Positions 33,092 to 44,919 of a DNA stretch of 64,000 nucleotides are shown piece by piece. The notes beneath the pieces are model-generated. The model saw only the letters and a program-made list of their open reading frames with translations, searched no databases and was not told where the DNA came from. The DNA comes from Multifurca ochricompacta. Lineage: Eukaryota; Basidiomycota; Agaricomycetes; Russulales; Russulaceae. The stretch lies in NCBI GenBank assembly GCA_022496185.1, contig WTXG01000103.1, positions 62,001 through 126,000 of the forward strand. Direction: 5' to 3'. The translations under genes were made by a program, and so were the position numbers. Within the stretch, counting starts at the first letter, position 1. Each line of letters opens with the position of its first letter.

Positions 33092-33312
33092 GCGGCCATA
33101 AAGGCGCAAATGGTGAGCTTTTTAATAGCCTTATGCAGCCTTAAAGGCGCATTTTGCAGTGCAGCCATAAAGGCGCATGAACGTTTCGTTCACTGGTAGC
33201 ATCACTTCTGCAGCCGTATAGGCGCAGGAACTTATTGCAGCCATTGAAGGCGCAGATAATTTTGTTGCAGCCATTAAAGGCGCAAAGTATGTATTGCAGC
33301 CATAGAGGCGCA
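33092..33312. repeat. Seven spaced 17-18-bp repeats in the copia leader
   Basis: Consensus GCAGCCATWAAGGCGCA at 33092-33108, 33135-33151, 33161-33177, 33210-33226, 33237-33254, 33267-33284 and 33296-33312. Spacers are 9-32 nt and unrelated in sequence. The block fills the leader between the primer-site-like motif (about 33320-33336) and gag. Confidence 0.9.
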
Positions 33313-33336
33313 AGATGCCCACCAGGGCCCATAACC

Positions 33337-33685
33337 TGAGGAAACAGGCATGGCGCAGACTGTACTTTAGATGCTACTTTACTACTCTATCTCACCTTGT
33401 TTGTGTAGAGGCTTAGATGCTTTCAATAATGCGATAGCAACTTAATTCTTGTAGCATATTTACATAGGCTTTTATATACATCTGCATGTACTTAATCGGC
33501 TATTAATCTAATCGTAAGTACAACGCGTTTATAATGTGATTATAGTCACATGACCGCTTTCGGATGTATTAGGATCATTAAGTATCTAAGTGATTGTGAT
33601 CGGCTGCGTTATCTCTGAAACGCATGATCACAATCTTATGTCGGACCGATCTCCGGTAGCTCTGTACCGGTACTCTGGTTCAACA
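33337..33685 (-). repeat. Copia 5' LTR (349 bp)
   Basis: By eye identical along its length to the 3' LTR at 27664-28012. A TATA-like run (ATGTATATAAAAGCC on the minus strand) lies mid-LTR. Confidence 0.95.
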
Positions 33686-33690
33686 CTGAT

Positions 33691-34079
33691 AACTAATTAG
33701 ATTTACATTGCACGCTCAATCGGCTTTGGTATTTCATAGAGTAGTACTAGGACATATTTAAAGACACCTGTAGCACGCTGCAGACCCCATCTTGTCCTCT
33801 TGGGGCTGTAGGTGCGCTTTATCACTTTATCTTTGTATTTACTTAGGCCCAACTAATCTTGTCCTCTTGGGGCTGTAGGCTCTTAGCAAAGTTCAATATA
33901 GGTCTATTCTTGCTGCATAAGCAAGGCAGAGTCCTCTGACTGCTTCAAGCCTTACGCGTGCATTAATCTCCGCGTTCTGGGCAGCTTTCCGACTAGGATA
34001 TTTTCACCTCTGAGTTACCACGATCTCTACATCTTATCTAATCTTACATAGCAAGTGCGGGATAGAAGCACCCGTTACA
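33691..34079 (+). repeat. Gypsy 5' LTR, second part
   Basis: Corresponds to 40327-40716 of the 3' LTR and ends CCCGTTACA. The next bases (TTAGGACAAGATCC) are where the primer-binding site should be; I cannot assign a tRNA. Confidence 0.95.
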
Positions 34080-34732
34080 TTAGGACAAGATCCTCATTCG
34101 CGTTCTCCCTCACGACAGGGCCGATGCGCTCACTAACAGCCAGACAGTCTTAGAGTAGTGACCCCCTGGGGTGGTGCCAGTGAGGTGCTTACTGTGTCAA
34201 GCCAATAATTCATAGCCTGCATGGTGATCTCTGAAGCCCGAGTAGCGGTGACAGAGGTTGCTTGGTCATTAAGGGGTGTTATCGCGGGATCGTGTGCATC
34301 CTGATCACTGGTGCGGGATCTTCTACCAAGGAGTGTAAAACCCGGTCAGACAAAGGGGGCCCCGCGAGAGCGGTGACAGGCACAGAGAGGAGGCCGAACT
34401 GAACCATTTTAGGAAGCTCTTGGGCTTGTGTCCCCTGAGTGAAGAGGCAGGCAACAGGTCGAGAAGACTGAGCCAGACAGCCTTGGGCAACGCTACTTTT
34501 CTCATTTCATTTTCTTGGTACGATCGTCATCGCCGCTGCATCGGGTCTGGATCTTTGAATCCGAGATCTATTGGCCAGCTTGATCGATCTACCCTTTCCT
34601 CCTGTGCTTAGTGTTGCGCGGCACTTGTATCTTTGCTGTTAGTTCCCCAGATTTTTCGGACTGGCTTCTAGGAGAGACGTCCACCCCCACACACACTACC
34701 GACCGTACTCAGTTTCACACTCACGCGCGCGA
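34080..34732 (+). other. Gypsy leader
   Basis: A 5' untranslated leader between the LTR and gag. The small frames on both strands have no recognisable features. Confidence 0.6.
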
Positions 34733-36160
34733 TTGCGCATTGCTTCAGCTTCTCGAGCATCCTCACGCTCTCCCTCTCCCATTTCAATTCACTCTCCTGA
34801 AACTCAACGTAGAGGTAGACAGACAACTAGACAGTTAGATCGACGACCCAGGACAGCTACAGTCAGTGGACTTGTACTTGCACCCGCAAACGAGCCACTT
34901 CCTAGTCAGACTACTCCTGAATCGACTACTCCTGTCCCAGAAAGTTCTAGTATTTCCGCCCCTACTCCACAAATTCAAAGTCCAGAAATGTCCGCACCCA
35001 CCGCATCCACTTCCACCTCTACCCTCTCCCGCGATGATGTTAACCGAGCGCTCCACGACATGGCGGTCACTGTTAGGGATTTGGCCCGAGATGTGCAAAC
35101 GCTGACGCAGCACCAGGCACAAGCTTCGGCATCTCCACCTCAGCACACCCTTGCTACTGGGAAGGATTCTCCAGTAGCGCGCCCTGCGTCTTGGGATGGC
35201 AAGGGGACTTCAGTGGACGTGTGCCATTTTCTGGCAGCTTACCACAATTGGGCTCACTCACAGAAGAATAGTCTAAACGATTACAATGTGCAAACCCAAA
35301 AGTGGATTAGGAGAGACTCTGATTGGATCTTATCCGTTCTCAATCTTCTAGCCGGAGACACCCGGACTTGGGCTCTGCCGCATTTGGAAGAATTGAAGGC
35401 CGGGAGGATCCCCTTTAACCAAAGATGGGATAATTTTGAAAAGACATTCACAGAGCGATTTATTCCTTACGATATAGGGGAGGCTGCGCAAGAAGCATTG
35501 AAGAAACTCAAACAGGGCAAGAATTCAGTCGCTGAGTACAAGGCTCGCTTTGATGAACACTCAGCTCAAACTGGCTGGTCTGCGACCGATCTGAAGACTC
35601 GATTCTATGACGGGTTGACAGATAAGATCAAGGACATCTTGGCCCTCATGCCGACTACTCCTGCAACGCTAGAAGAGCTTGTCACCGCCGCAAATAAAAT
35701 CGACATGCGACAGAGACAACGCGATGCAGAGAAAAGAGGGGTGATTACCACACAAACTTAAACTCAGACTACGCGCGATCCCAATGCTATGGAGGTCGAC
35801 GCTTCGAAGACTCAGTCAGGGGCTGGTACTAAGACGCTGCGCCAGTACATGCTGACTGATCTCAAAGGTAAATGCAAGGGTTGTGGGACCACCGCTCACG
35901 AGTATAAGCAGGGAAATCATGAGTGCGAGATTTGCAATTATTGTGGGAAGACAGGACACCGAGCTAACGTTTGTTATGATAAGTGGTTGGGTAAACCCAA
36001 AAAAGCAAAAGTTGCTGCCAGCACAGAAGCGGCGGCAAGTTCAAGTACGAGTGTCTCGGCGCCGTCAGACACCTCAGCCAGTCAAAAGGAGAAAGCTGAT
36101 TTGAAGGCGCAGGTAGAATCACTACGGAAAGAAATGGAGGCGTTGAAAGCGTCTTTTTAG
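34733..36160 (+). pseudogene. Gypsy gag with one in-frame TAA
   Basis: A single reading frame, open from about 34733 (first in-frame ATG at 34988) to TAG at 36158-36160, interrupted only by TAA at 35759-35761 where a Gln codon (CAA) is expected in a Gln/Thr run. The capsid-like region includes FNQRWDNFEKTFTERFIPYD and KQGKNSVAEYKARFDEHSA (Retrotrans_gag). A CCHC zinc knuckle (CNYCGKTGHRANVC) lies at 35933-35974, followed by a coiled-coil-like tail. Confidence 0.85.
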
Positions 36161-39100
36161 AAACTGTCTCAGTTCCAGCTGCGACTGAGGCAGCATGTGT
36201 AAATAGTGTGCTTATTGATTCTGATTCCAATGTATTTACGAGCGTTCAAGAAGTTACTGATACAACTGTCTGTGAAACGGCCTCTGTAAATAGTGTAAAT
36301 AGTTGTGTAATCGCGTCAGATTCGGTCTCGCAGAAAATTAAAAATGTTTTCATTGATGAGGCTGATTACTTAGATAAGATAACTGCATGTATTTTACCTG
36401 AGACGAAGCACGATACTCAGCATTTCCATATTTACATTACATTGAGAGGAAGAAACCACCTATACACGACAGCAGCTATGGTAGATTCAGGGGCTACTGC
36501 ACTGTTCCTGGATGAGAAATTCGCTCAGCACCGGAAGATGCTTCAAATCCCACTCGATCACCCCATAAAAATTCATAATATTGATGGGACGCACAATCGA
36601 GCAGGGGATATCACGCATTATGTATCGCTAGCGATTATAATAGGCCAACAGGAGGAGAGCCACCGTTTCCTGGTCACAGACTTAGGACCAGAGAAAATTA
36701 TATTGGGGCTTCCTTGGCTGCGACGTAACAACCCAAGCATCGACTGGAGCAAGGGTGAACTGATGATCGACTCCGAGAGCGGGACCGCTGAGGAGATTGG
36801 ATCTGTCGAACGCATATCGGCTAGCCGTATGGAGCGCCGATCACTGTGTCGAACCGGAGTCCTGGAGACGCTGTCCGATCAAGTCTGGTGTCTAGCCGGC
36901 TATACATATTCACAGCAAATAGCCAAGCGTGAGAACCTGAAAAGGGGCAGTAGATCTTTTGAGGAGATGGTACCCTCGCAGTACCGGGACTTCGCGAAAG
37001 TTTTCTCCGAGGAGGAATCACAGAGACTCCCTCAGCATCAACCATGGGATCATGAAATAGATTTAGAACCAGGTGCTAAGACGCACTGGAAGACTAAGAT
37101 CTACCCCATGGCACCGAATGAGCAAGCGGAGTTAGACAAATTTATTGACGAACACTTATGAAAGGGATACATTGTACCATCTAAGTCACCGATGGCCGTC
37201 CCCGTGTTCTTCCTGAAAAAGAAGGACGGGAAATTAAGACTTATACAGGATTACCGTCCTCTTAACAAAATTACAATTAAAAACTGTTATCCGCTACCGC
37301 TTGCTGCAGACATCATTAACCGGCTGAAAGATGCTAAGATCTTCACCAAATTCGATGTCAGATGGGGATATCACAACGTCAGAATTAAGGAAGGGGACGA
37401 ATACAAGGTGGCCTTTGCTACTAACCGTGGATTATATGAACCGCACGTTATGTACTTTGGCCTGACCAACAGTCCTGCCACCTTCCAGGCGTTGATGAAC
37501 TCAGTCTTTGCTGACATGATTGCAAGAGGAGAGGTCGCAGTATACATGGATGATATACTGATATTTTCATCTAACTTGGAGAAACATCGGAAAGATGTGT
37601 GTAGAGTACTTAGCCGTCTCCAAGAGTATGACCTTTTCCTCAAGCCTGAGAAATGCGAATTTGAGAGAGATCAAATGGAGTATCTTGGGATGATTATCCG
37701 TCCCGGAGAGGTCAGGATGGACCCTGCCAAGGTCCAAGCGGTCAGAGAGTGGCCGATCCCACAGAATTTGAAGGACGTTCGCGCCTTTGTGGGATTCACT
37801 AACTTCTATCGACGCTTCATTAAGGACTTTGCTGGTATAGCACGTCCCTTACATGACCTGACTAAGAAAAATATCCCATGGCAATGGGGCAATGTGGAGA
37901 TGAATGCGTTCGCAGCGCTGAAGGCACGCTTCATAGAAAAGCCAATATTAGCAGTCTATGATAGCGAGAGGCCAACGCGCTTGGAGACGGACGCTTCCGG
38001 ATTCGCTACCGGTGGAATACTGTTGCAGAAACACGACGACGAGCTATGGCACCCAGTCGCATTCCGATCTGAAGCAATGTCGGACACGGAACGTAACTAT
38101 GAGATTTACGACTGGGAAATGCTCGCATTGATCTGAGCACTGGAGGATTGGCGACACTTCCTTGAAGGACTATCTACCTTTGAGGTTGTAACTGATCACA
38201 AGAATATGGAATGGTGGGCTAGCATGTGCGACTTAACATGACGTCAAGCACGCTGGGCCCTGTACCTCAGTAGATTCAACTTTGTGATTAGATACAAGAA
38301 GGGATCAGCAATGCAAGCTGATGCTCTTAGCCGATTCCCTACAGATCGCATGTATGACAGTGAGGACAACCGTCAGGTACAAGTCCTCAAGCCGGAACAG
38401 TTTCTCCGGGCCGCACGTACCCATTACAAGCCAGAGAGCTCTCCTCTCACAGATCGCATCAGAGCAGCAGGCGCACGTGAAGCGGAAGTCATAGAGGGGT
38501 TGAAATCCCTATCCAGATCCGCTCCGCGCGTTCTTACTGATGGCGTTTCTCACTGGGAGGAGGAAGACGGTCTCGTTTATTACAAGGGAAAACTTTATGT
38601 ACCTAATGTACCAGATCTCAGAAAAGATATCATTAAACAGTGTCATGATTTGGTTACTGCAGGACATCCCAGTAAGAATGGGACTATAGAACTTGTCAGC
38701 CGTTATTATTGGTGGCCGCGTATGTCTACATACATCGCCAAGTACATAGAGGGCTGCGATCGCTGTCAATGCTACAGGATCGACCAGCACCCTACAGCGC
38801 CTATACAGCCGCACGAAGTACCGGAGGGACCCTGGCAGATCATCGGAGTTGATCTGATCACTGGGCTTCCTTCTTCACAAGGGAAAGACGCAATATTAAT
38901 GATAGTGGACCACTATACGAAACAAGTCCACTTCTTCCCTGTGACCAGCAGCATCACGGCAGATGGTGTAGGGCAGATCTACTATAACGAGATCTTCCCG
39001 CTGCATGGGATCCCTAAGTCTATCGTCAGCGACAGGGGACCACAGTTTGCAGCACGGACAATGCGGGCCGCTTTAAAGCACCTGGGAATAGATAGTAGTT

Positions 39101-39867
39101 TGACCACAGCGTATCATCCTCAAGCTAACGGACAGGCAGAACACAAAAACCAAGAGATAGAACAGTATTTGCGTATGTTCGTAGATAAGCGTCAGGATGA
39201 TTGGATCGAACTATTACCCACTGCGGAATTTGTGTTGAACGCAAGATTGACATCTGCGACCGGCCACACACCCTTTGAACTACTCTACGGGTACACGCCG
39301 GACTTCACGATTCCAGCTGGGCGCCCTACAGGCATTCCCAGTTTAGACAAGCGACTTCAACAGCTCCGTCTTGCCAGGACAGATGCTGAGGCAGCGCTGC
39401 GACTTAGCAAAGAATGCATGATCGCCGGGCCAGGTTACCGCCAATCTTATCGCTTCAGCACAGGCGATATGGTATGGCTCCAAGCCAAGAACATTAAGAT
39501 ACACCAACCTTCTCAGAAATTAGGGCCAAAACAGATGGGTCCCTTTAAGATTATCGAGAAGATTGGCGATCTTGATTATTGGTTAGAACTCCCAGCAGCG
39601 CTGAGAATCCACAATGTATTCCATGTGGATCGCCTTAGTCCCTACAAAGGCAATGACGTTAATGGACTTATGCCACCACCGCCTGACCCTGTACTGATCG
39701 AGGGCGAGGAAAAGTATGAGGTTGACCATATTCGCGATGTGAAACTGTTTGGTTGAACACTCAAATTCCTTGTGCGGTGGAAAGGATACGGCGAAGGGGA
39801 GGACTCATGGGAGCTGGCCAGAAACTTCAAGCTCGCTCAGGAGGCTGTCAGAGACTTTTACGCTTGA
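36158..39867 (+). pseudogene. Gypsy pol (PR-RT-RH-IN-chromodomain), four TGA stops
   Basis: One frame, -1 relative to gag, from the gag stop to TGA at 39865-39867. It contains protease MVDSGATALF (about 36480), RT VYMDDILIFS (catalytic 37543-37554), RNase H LETDASGFATGG, an integrase HHCC finger ending CDRCQ (about 38640-38770), the catalytic-core motifs GVDLITG, SDRGPQF and HPQANGQAEHKN, and a C-terminal chromodomain (FLVRWKGYGEGEDSWE). TGA interrupts it at 37159, 38134, 38239 and 39754. Each sits where chromoviruses carry Arg and is explained by CGA to TGA. No indels are needed. Confidence 0.9.
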
Positions 39868-39981
39868 CACCCTGGTGCGCCATGAAAGATAGCCACGCTC
39901 GCCTTCACGTCCGCTCCATGGCAGTCGCCACTTTATTTCACTGAGGCTTGCGAGGATGCAACGCCCTGAGAAGGGGGGTAC

Positions 39982-40716
39982 TGTCCTGGATGCGCATTTT
40001 TGGCATCCCGGACCGATTGAAAACCATCCTGAGGGCATCACGCGATTGCGTGTCTTGCAGAGTCGATCTTCTTTAACTTAGATAAGATAAGGAGGAGTTC
40101 GGACCGATCTGACCTGGTCCACGCGATGCAAAGTAGTCGCTGCCCTATGCAGCAATGGACATTATAGATACACGCGGCCTTTGTTTGAGTAATACAATTT
40201 GATGATTTGATTATAGAGTGATCCAAAGTAGTCTAGTATGTATTTTAGATAATGCCAGACCAGCGGAAAGGATCGCGTGTTAGTAAATAAGATGTGTCAG
40301 GGCACTCAGGAGAGCGGGCCACTGATAACTAATTAGATTTACATTGCACGCTCAATCGGCTTTGGTATTTCATAGAGTAGTACTAGGACATATTTAAAGA
40401 CACCCTGTAGCACGCTGCAGACCCCATCTTGTCCTCTTGGGGCTGTAGGTGCGCTTTATCACTTTATCTTTGTATTTACTTAGGCCCAACTAATCTTGTC
40501 CTCTTGGGGCTGTAGGCTCTTAGCAAAGTTCAATATAGGTCTATTCTTGCTGCATAAGCAAGGCAGAGTCCTCTGACTGCTTCAAGCCTTACGCGTGCAT
40601 TAATCTCCATGTTCTGGGCAGCTTTCCGACTAGGATATTTTCACCTCTGAGTTACCACGATCTCTACATCTTATCTAATCTTACATAGCAAGCATGGGAT
40701 AGAAGCACCCGTTACA
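39982..40716 (+). repeat. Gypsy 3' LTR (735 bp)
   Basis: TGTCCTGGATGCGC ... CCCGTTACA, uninterrupted, and shows the empty site for the copia insertion (CCACTGATAACTAATTAG). Confidence 0.95.
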
Positions 40717-40721
40717 ATCTG

Positions 40722-41030
40722 TGCATGGAAGGAATTCCAATCCTGTCAGTTGTTTCAGATCTGGGAACTTGAGGGCGCCCTGATGAGCGCTGAGTGAGAA
40801 GGGTGTGAGGCCCATGATCGATACCCAACCTAGTTATTTTTTAAACAAATCCCATGGGTGATGCCAAAAAATAAATACTATTTCTAATCATATACCTCCT
40901 CACGAACTGATATACTATCGAACAAAAGAGCATCTATACAAATTTCTTGACATACGATGTGAATAGGTGAAGCAGAAGGCTTTTACCCAAACGTATTAAG
41001 ATACTAAACGCTAGCGAAAGCTTTCCTCCA
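40722..41030. repeat. Array-unit spacer right of the gypsy element
   Basis: Continues the sequence cut at 27318 and leads into the conserved 3' flank of TPR-CHAT copy 4. It is shorter than in the other units: from about 40820 it joins directly to the sequence at 16428, so about 1 kb of spacer is missing. No gene. Confidence 0.65.
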
Positions 41031-44000
41031 TCAAGCACCATAATGAACAAAGTTCACCCACCGCTCCAGAGTCATCCCTTTCTTTCTCCTCATCTTCCGC
41101 GTCGCATCACGAAGTGCCTTCGCAGACCTCAAGTAGTGATGTGCCTGGCCCGGCTCAAAGCCGGAAGCCGGGCCAAGCCGGGCCTGTTTGGGCCGGGCCA
41201 AGCCAGGCCGTTGTGACGGCCCAGCAAGGGCTTTGGCCCGGCTCAGAGAAACTAAAAGCCAAAGCCGCCGGCTCAGGCCGCGGCTTTCAACAGCACATAC
41301 AAGTGCAATAGCAATCATCAAAATCAGTACAAATCTGATCACAAAGTGGTTGATTTGGGTCACGTGATCATGTTTATCGCGGCATTTCAAACTTTTTCTT
41401 CGATATAGCTTTGCAATACGTAACACACTAAGTCATATTTGGATTAGCTGAACTATAACTACTAGTTATATGTCATAAAATTTTCTCTGCCAAAAGCCGC
41501 GGCTTGGGCCAAGCCGGGCCAGGGCCAAGCCGTCTGTGGCGGCTTTGGCTCGGCCCAGACTTCAGGAAAGCCGGAGCCGCCTCAGGCCGAGCCAAAGCCG
41601 CGGCTTTTGGGCCAAGCCGGGCCGGAACATCACTAACCTCAAGTGATAAGGTACCCCTTGTCCATTCCCAGAGAACATCGACTTGTAGAAATTCTCTGCA
41701 AGTTCACGCCCATCTATATCCACCATCTCCCACATCGTCCCGACCACACTTCGAAATCCACAGTATTGCACTGCCGCAGTAAGATGAAGTGCCTCGTCAG
41801 CAATACTGTCATCTGTCAATTCCGCAGTGTGACATGCAGCAAGGAATGCAAATTCAGCAGCAGGCAGTTGAGAGCGTACGATGTCGAGTAGAGTAAGGCG
41901 CTCATCACCAAACAGCTTGAATGATGCGTCGAATGGTTTCCCAGTCTCGAGTTTTCCGTGACACACGAAATGTACCAATCCGTGATGTCGCAGTCCTTCC
42001 ACCACACCAGCCGGTGTTGCGTTCTTCCCACAGAGGGTGGCCACCGGCAGCCGCGAATTGAGAGACTGTATGATTTCCATCTCTCCAAAAGCGCCTGGTA
42101 AGGATTCATCTGGATTAGCCACAAGGAGTAATGAAGGTTGGATCGACGTTTTTGGACTGGGTTTGCGAGACTCGATGAGTGCAGAGAGTGTCGGTGTATA
42201 TGAAGGGATATATAGATCTGAAAAGTACCGCTTGACACCGTCATCTGATGGGATTGGGCCCATCGCATGAAGTGGAAGTGAGCAGAAAACGGAGGTCGGA
42301 CACCACCAGATTCGTGATTGTTCTGGTACACCCAAAGTGCGGAGCTTGTTAATGACTGGTTCGCCGACGAGGTTATAAAGGCCGTCGAGTACAGAACGTA
42401 AAGCGCGCTTGTATTCGCCTGAATCGAGACCCTCCTTTCGTGCGACCACTAGACGATCTCTTAGTTTATTTGCACGGTCGTAGAAATCTTTAGTTGTAGG
42501 GATGAGGGAAGGGGGAGTGTCTTGAAAGAGTATGAGGATATCGGAACGCCACTTGTTATGGTTGATAATGACGATTGGCCCATGTGAAGCAGCAATACGA
42601 ATAGTTGGGAACGACGGCGTCTTCAGAAAGTCTCCAAACTCGGGTAATTCTTGGATCTGCGACACGAGCACATCCCGCTCCTCCAGAAGCTTCTGTTGCT
42701 TCACCACCAGACGACCGAATGGGTCCATCCCATCATCAACCTGTGATCCAGCATCGCTGATCCCTATAGTCCCACTCGGCGTGACAGACATGGTGAGTGA
42801 CTCGAGATCCTGATTAATTGCTGCAAGTTTCGTCGCTAAAGGTGAGTTGAATCGAGAAAGTTGATCCATTGAATTGCGAAGACCACGCATTTCAGACCAT
42901 AGTAAGGCTCTCCCTCGTTCTAGAGTCTCAATAGCCTGAGCAAATTGGCCCATGTCGATTTGGTAAGATGCGTAGTCCAGCGGCATGTTGTCACCGACCC
43001 CTCGCATTGCGACGAGTCGAGAATGCTGTACTTGTAAGGTCGGCGCGGAAACCAATGAGGTCTGCATTAATGACATGGCCTTCTCATATGCATCGGAGAC
43101 AGATGAGTGTCTGGCCGTTCGAGTAATGGATGCCCAGTGGCATGAATAAGCAAATTGGTCAGATACCTTCGCGAATTTGTCATTGACAGCCAAAGGAAAT
43201 AGCTCAATAATTTCATCCAAGTCCTGTCTTCGACCAAGCAACAAGACGCGTTCGGATAAGATCTTAAGAAGGTTTTTGATTACAGAGAAATGGTATGGCT
43301 GGGCGCCTTTCATTTCGAGAGCACCACGAAGCACGGTGATAGACTCGTCAAGGTACTCCATTTTATTCGAACACTTAAACGCCTTGTAGAGGTCACCGCC
43401 CAAAGAGTGTGCCGGTTGGGATCCAAATGGATGACTCGTGTCAGTTGACACAAGTAGTACCCGGCGGCACTTGATCACCTCTTCAAGGTCCGTGATATTG
43501 TTGGTACGAGAAAACTTGGTTTCATACCAATTCATAAGATCCCGGATGCGTGAGTTGTGATTGGAGTTGCCCGGGGGAGTCTTGGAGATTAGTTCGCGAA
43601 GATTTCGGATTTTCTCCTCTACCACCTTCATCGGATACGCCGTTCGAACAGCATCAATTTTGTCAATTTCTTGAGATATGACGTGAGCTGAGGGCGATAA
43701 GGCCAGGCTGACCGCTTCGGAAGTATATGAACGTGCTTCTTGAAGGGCTTCTGTGAGACCGAAGTTCTCGAAGCGCTTCTCAGCGAGGGATGCCATGACA
43801 TGGGTAAATAGATGCCGAAGGTCGTTGTCAAGGGAAGAAGAGCCGAATAAGGTACGACAACGGGAAATCGCCTCCTCTAAATATTCTGGGTTTGGATAGA
43901 GTTCAGCCCGAATGCACGCAAGAGTCGCGGCAAATACCGAAGCCCGAATCTGATCATCCCGAAGAGGACTTGAAGCAATGATACTCTCTAGGAGGGTCAT

Positions 44001-44792
44001 TGCCTCCTCGTAATCGTCGTTTGAATAATTTTTTATGTATCGAATTAAGAGGGAAGCAGCCAGTCCAAGAAGAACTCGATGAGAGCCTGGCGGTAAGATC
44101 TTCAGCGCGTCCTGAAGGCATTGAATGACTCCATCTAACGGCTCTACTTGCTTCCCTTGAAAATATTTCCATAAAATGGCATGGACAAAGGTGGTAAAGG
44201 TGTCAGCTGGATAGTTTGCTGAGCTGTGACAGGTGAGAAGTTCTTGGCAGAGGATCACCATCTCCTCAATATCCCCCGTCCCATCTGCTTCCAGCTCAAC
44301 TTGAATAGCCAATGCTTGAACAAGCAATTTTGTGACGACTTCGTGCGAGACCTCAAAGGTATCAAGGGATAGTCCTCGGAGATGACGAAGGTATTCAACC
44401 GCACACTTGGCATCTTCAGGTTGATTGAATTCATTGGAACGACAAAGGAGGGAAATTACAAGTTGAAAGAAGACTTGAACCACATTTAAGTAGAATCCCC
44501 AGGAAGGTGGAAGAAAAATCGCTTCGGTGTAATGAAAAATGGATTTGTCAAGATCTGCCTTCTGTTTTGATAGCTTATAGCGTTCAAATCGTGATCTTGC
44601 CAGAAGGTGGATGTAGGCAGTATAAGTGGGATGAGATCGAGGGATCCATGAGAGAGCACGCTGATGAGAAGTGATGCTTTGGTCGAGTTCCATAATGGAG
44701 ACTGCGAATAAGAAAAAATGAATTACTGATGATCGAAGGGCATATGCTTGGGAAAGAGGTGACCAAGTTGTGCACTTACGTTCTTGGGCCAT
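41031..44792 (-). pseudogene. TPR-CHAT protein, copy 4 (3' end altered by hAT-type insert)
   Basis: ATG at 44792, exon 1 44780-44792, 78-nt intron 44702-44779 (stop-free, in frame), then one long exon. The TPR-like region and the CHAT dyad (HFVCHG, FLAACHT) are intact. A 502-bp element (41134-41635) interrupts the last 33 or so codons. Read-through ends at 41562 with about 22 foreign residues after YHLR, giving 1,050 aa when spliced instead of the ancestral 1,057. The original tail survives beyond the insert (to 41031). Since both catalytic residues remain, a product with an altered C-terminus is conceivable. Confidence 0.85.
41134..41635. mobile_element. hAT-type non-autonomous element (502 bp), 8-bp TSD
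   Basis: Ends TAGTGATGT ... ACATCACTA. The TSD ACCTCAAG lies at 41126-41133 and 41636-41643. Both subterminal regions are very rich in GGCCCGGC/AAGCCG motifs and the centre is AT-rich. There is no transposase. Eight-bp duplications and short TIRs of this kind fit the hAT superfamily. Confidence 0.9.
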
Positions 44793-44912
44793 GGTTTATT
44801 AAATGTACAAGAATCACAGTAACCGCGGATCCTCTGGCGATGAATTGAGAGAGTAAACGGCGAAAATGGTTGCGGGTGCTGGAGAACGGCAAAGACCACG
44901 CCAGAATACATG

Positions 44913-44919
44913 TTTTATA
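44913..44919 (-). promoter_or_regulatory. TATA box of TPR-CHAT copy 4
   Basis: TATAAAA on the minus strand, about 121 nt upstream of the ATG at 44792, in the conserved context. Confidence 0.6.

Larger units (their letters stand above)
27664..33685 (-). mobile_element. Ty1/copia element nested in the gypsy 5' LTR
   Basis: TSD CTGAT at 27659-27663 and 33686-33690. Its two 349-bp LTRs (27664-28012 and 33337-33685) appear identical. The transcribed strand is minus: 5' LTR at the right, a primer-site-like GGTTATGGGCCC next to it, leader, gag (from 32982), protease, integrase, RT-RNase H (to 28059), then a polypurine tract and the 3' LTR. Frames shift several times between gag and RT although the LTRs are identical. 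Confidence 0.95.
27319..40716 (+). mobile_element. Ty3/gypsy chromovirus, with nested copia
   Basis: TSD ATCTG at 27314-27318 and 40717-40721. The 5' LTR is 27319-27663 joined to 33691-34079 (734 bp) and the 3' LTR is 39982-40716 (735 bp). It has a polypurine tract (GAGAAGGGGGG) just before the 3' LTR. Coding order is gag, protease, RT, RNase H, integrase, chromodomain. The LTRs differ by about ten substitutions, all transitions, plus one indel. Internal frames carry five premature stops, so the copy is inactive. Confidence 0.95.

Noticed and set aside
33092..33312. Regularly repeated 17-bp motif that could suggest a CRISPR array
   Set aside because: Spacers are irregular (9-32 nt), repeats are imperfect, and the block lies in the leader of a eukaryotic copia element between primer site and gag.
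34733..34987. Taking the TTG at 34733 as the gypsy gag start
   Set aside because: Only an open frame supports it. The first in-frame ATG is at 34988, so the start is left open.
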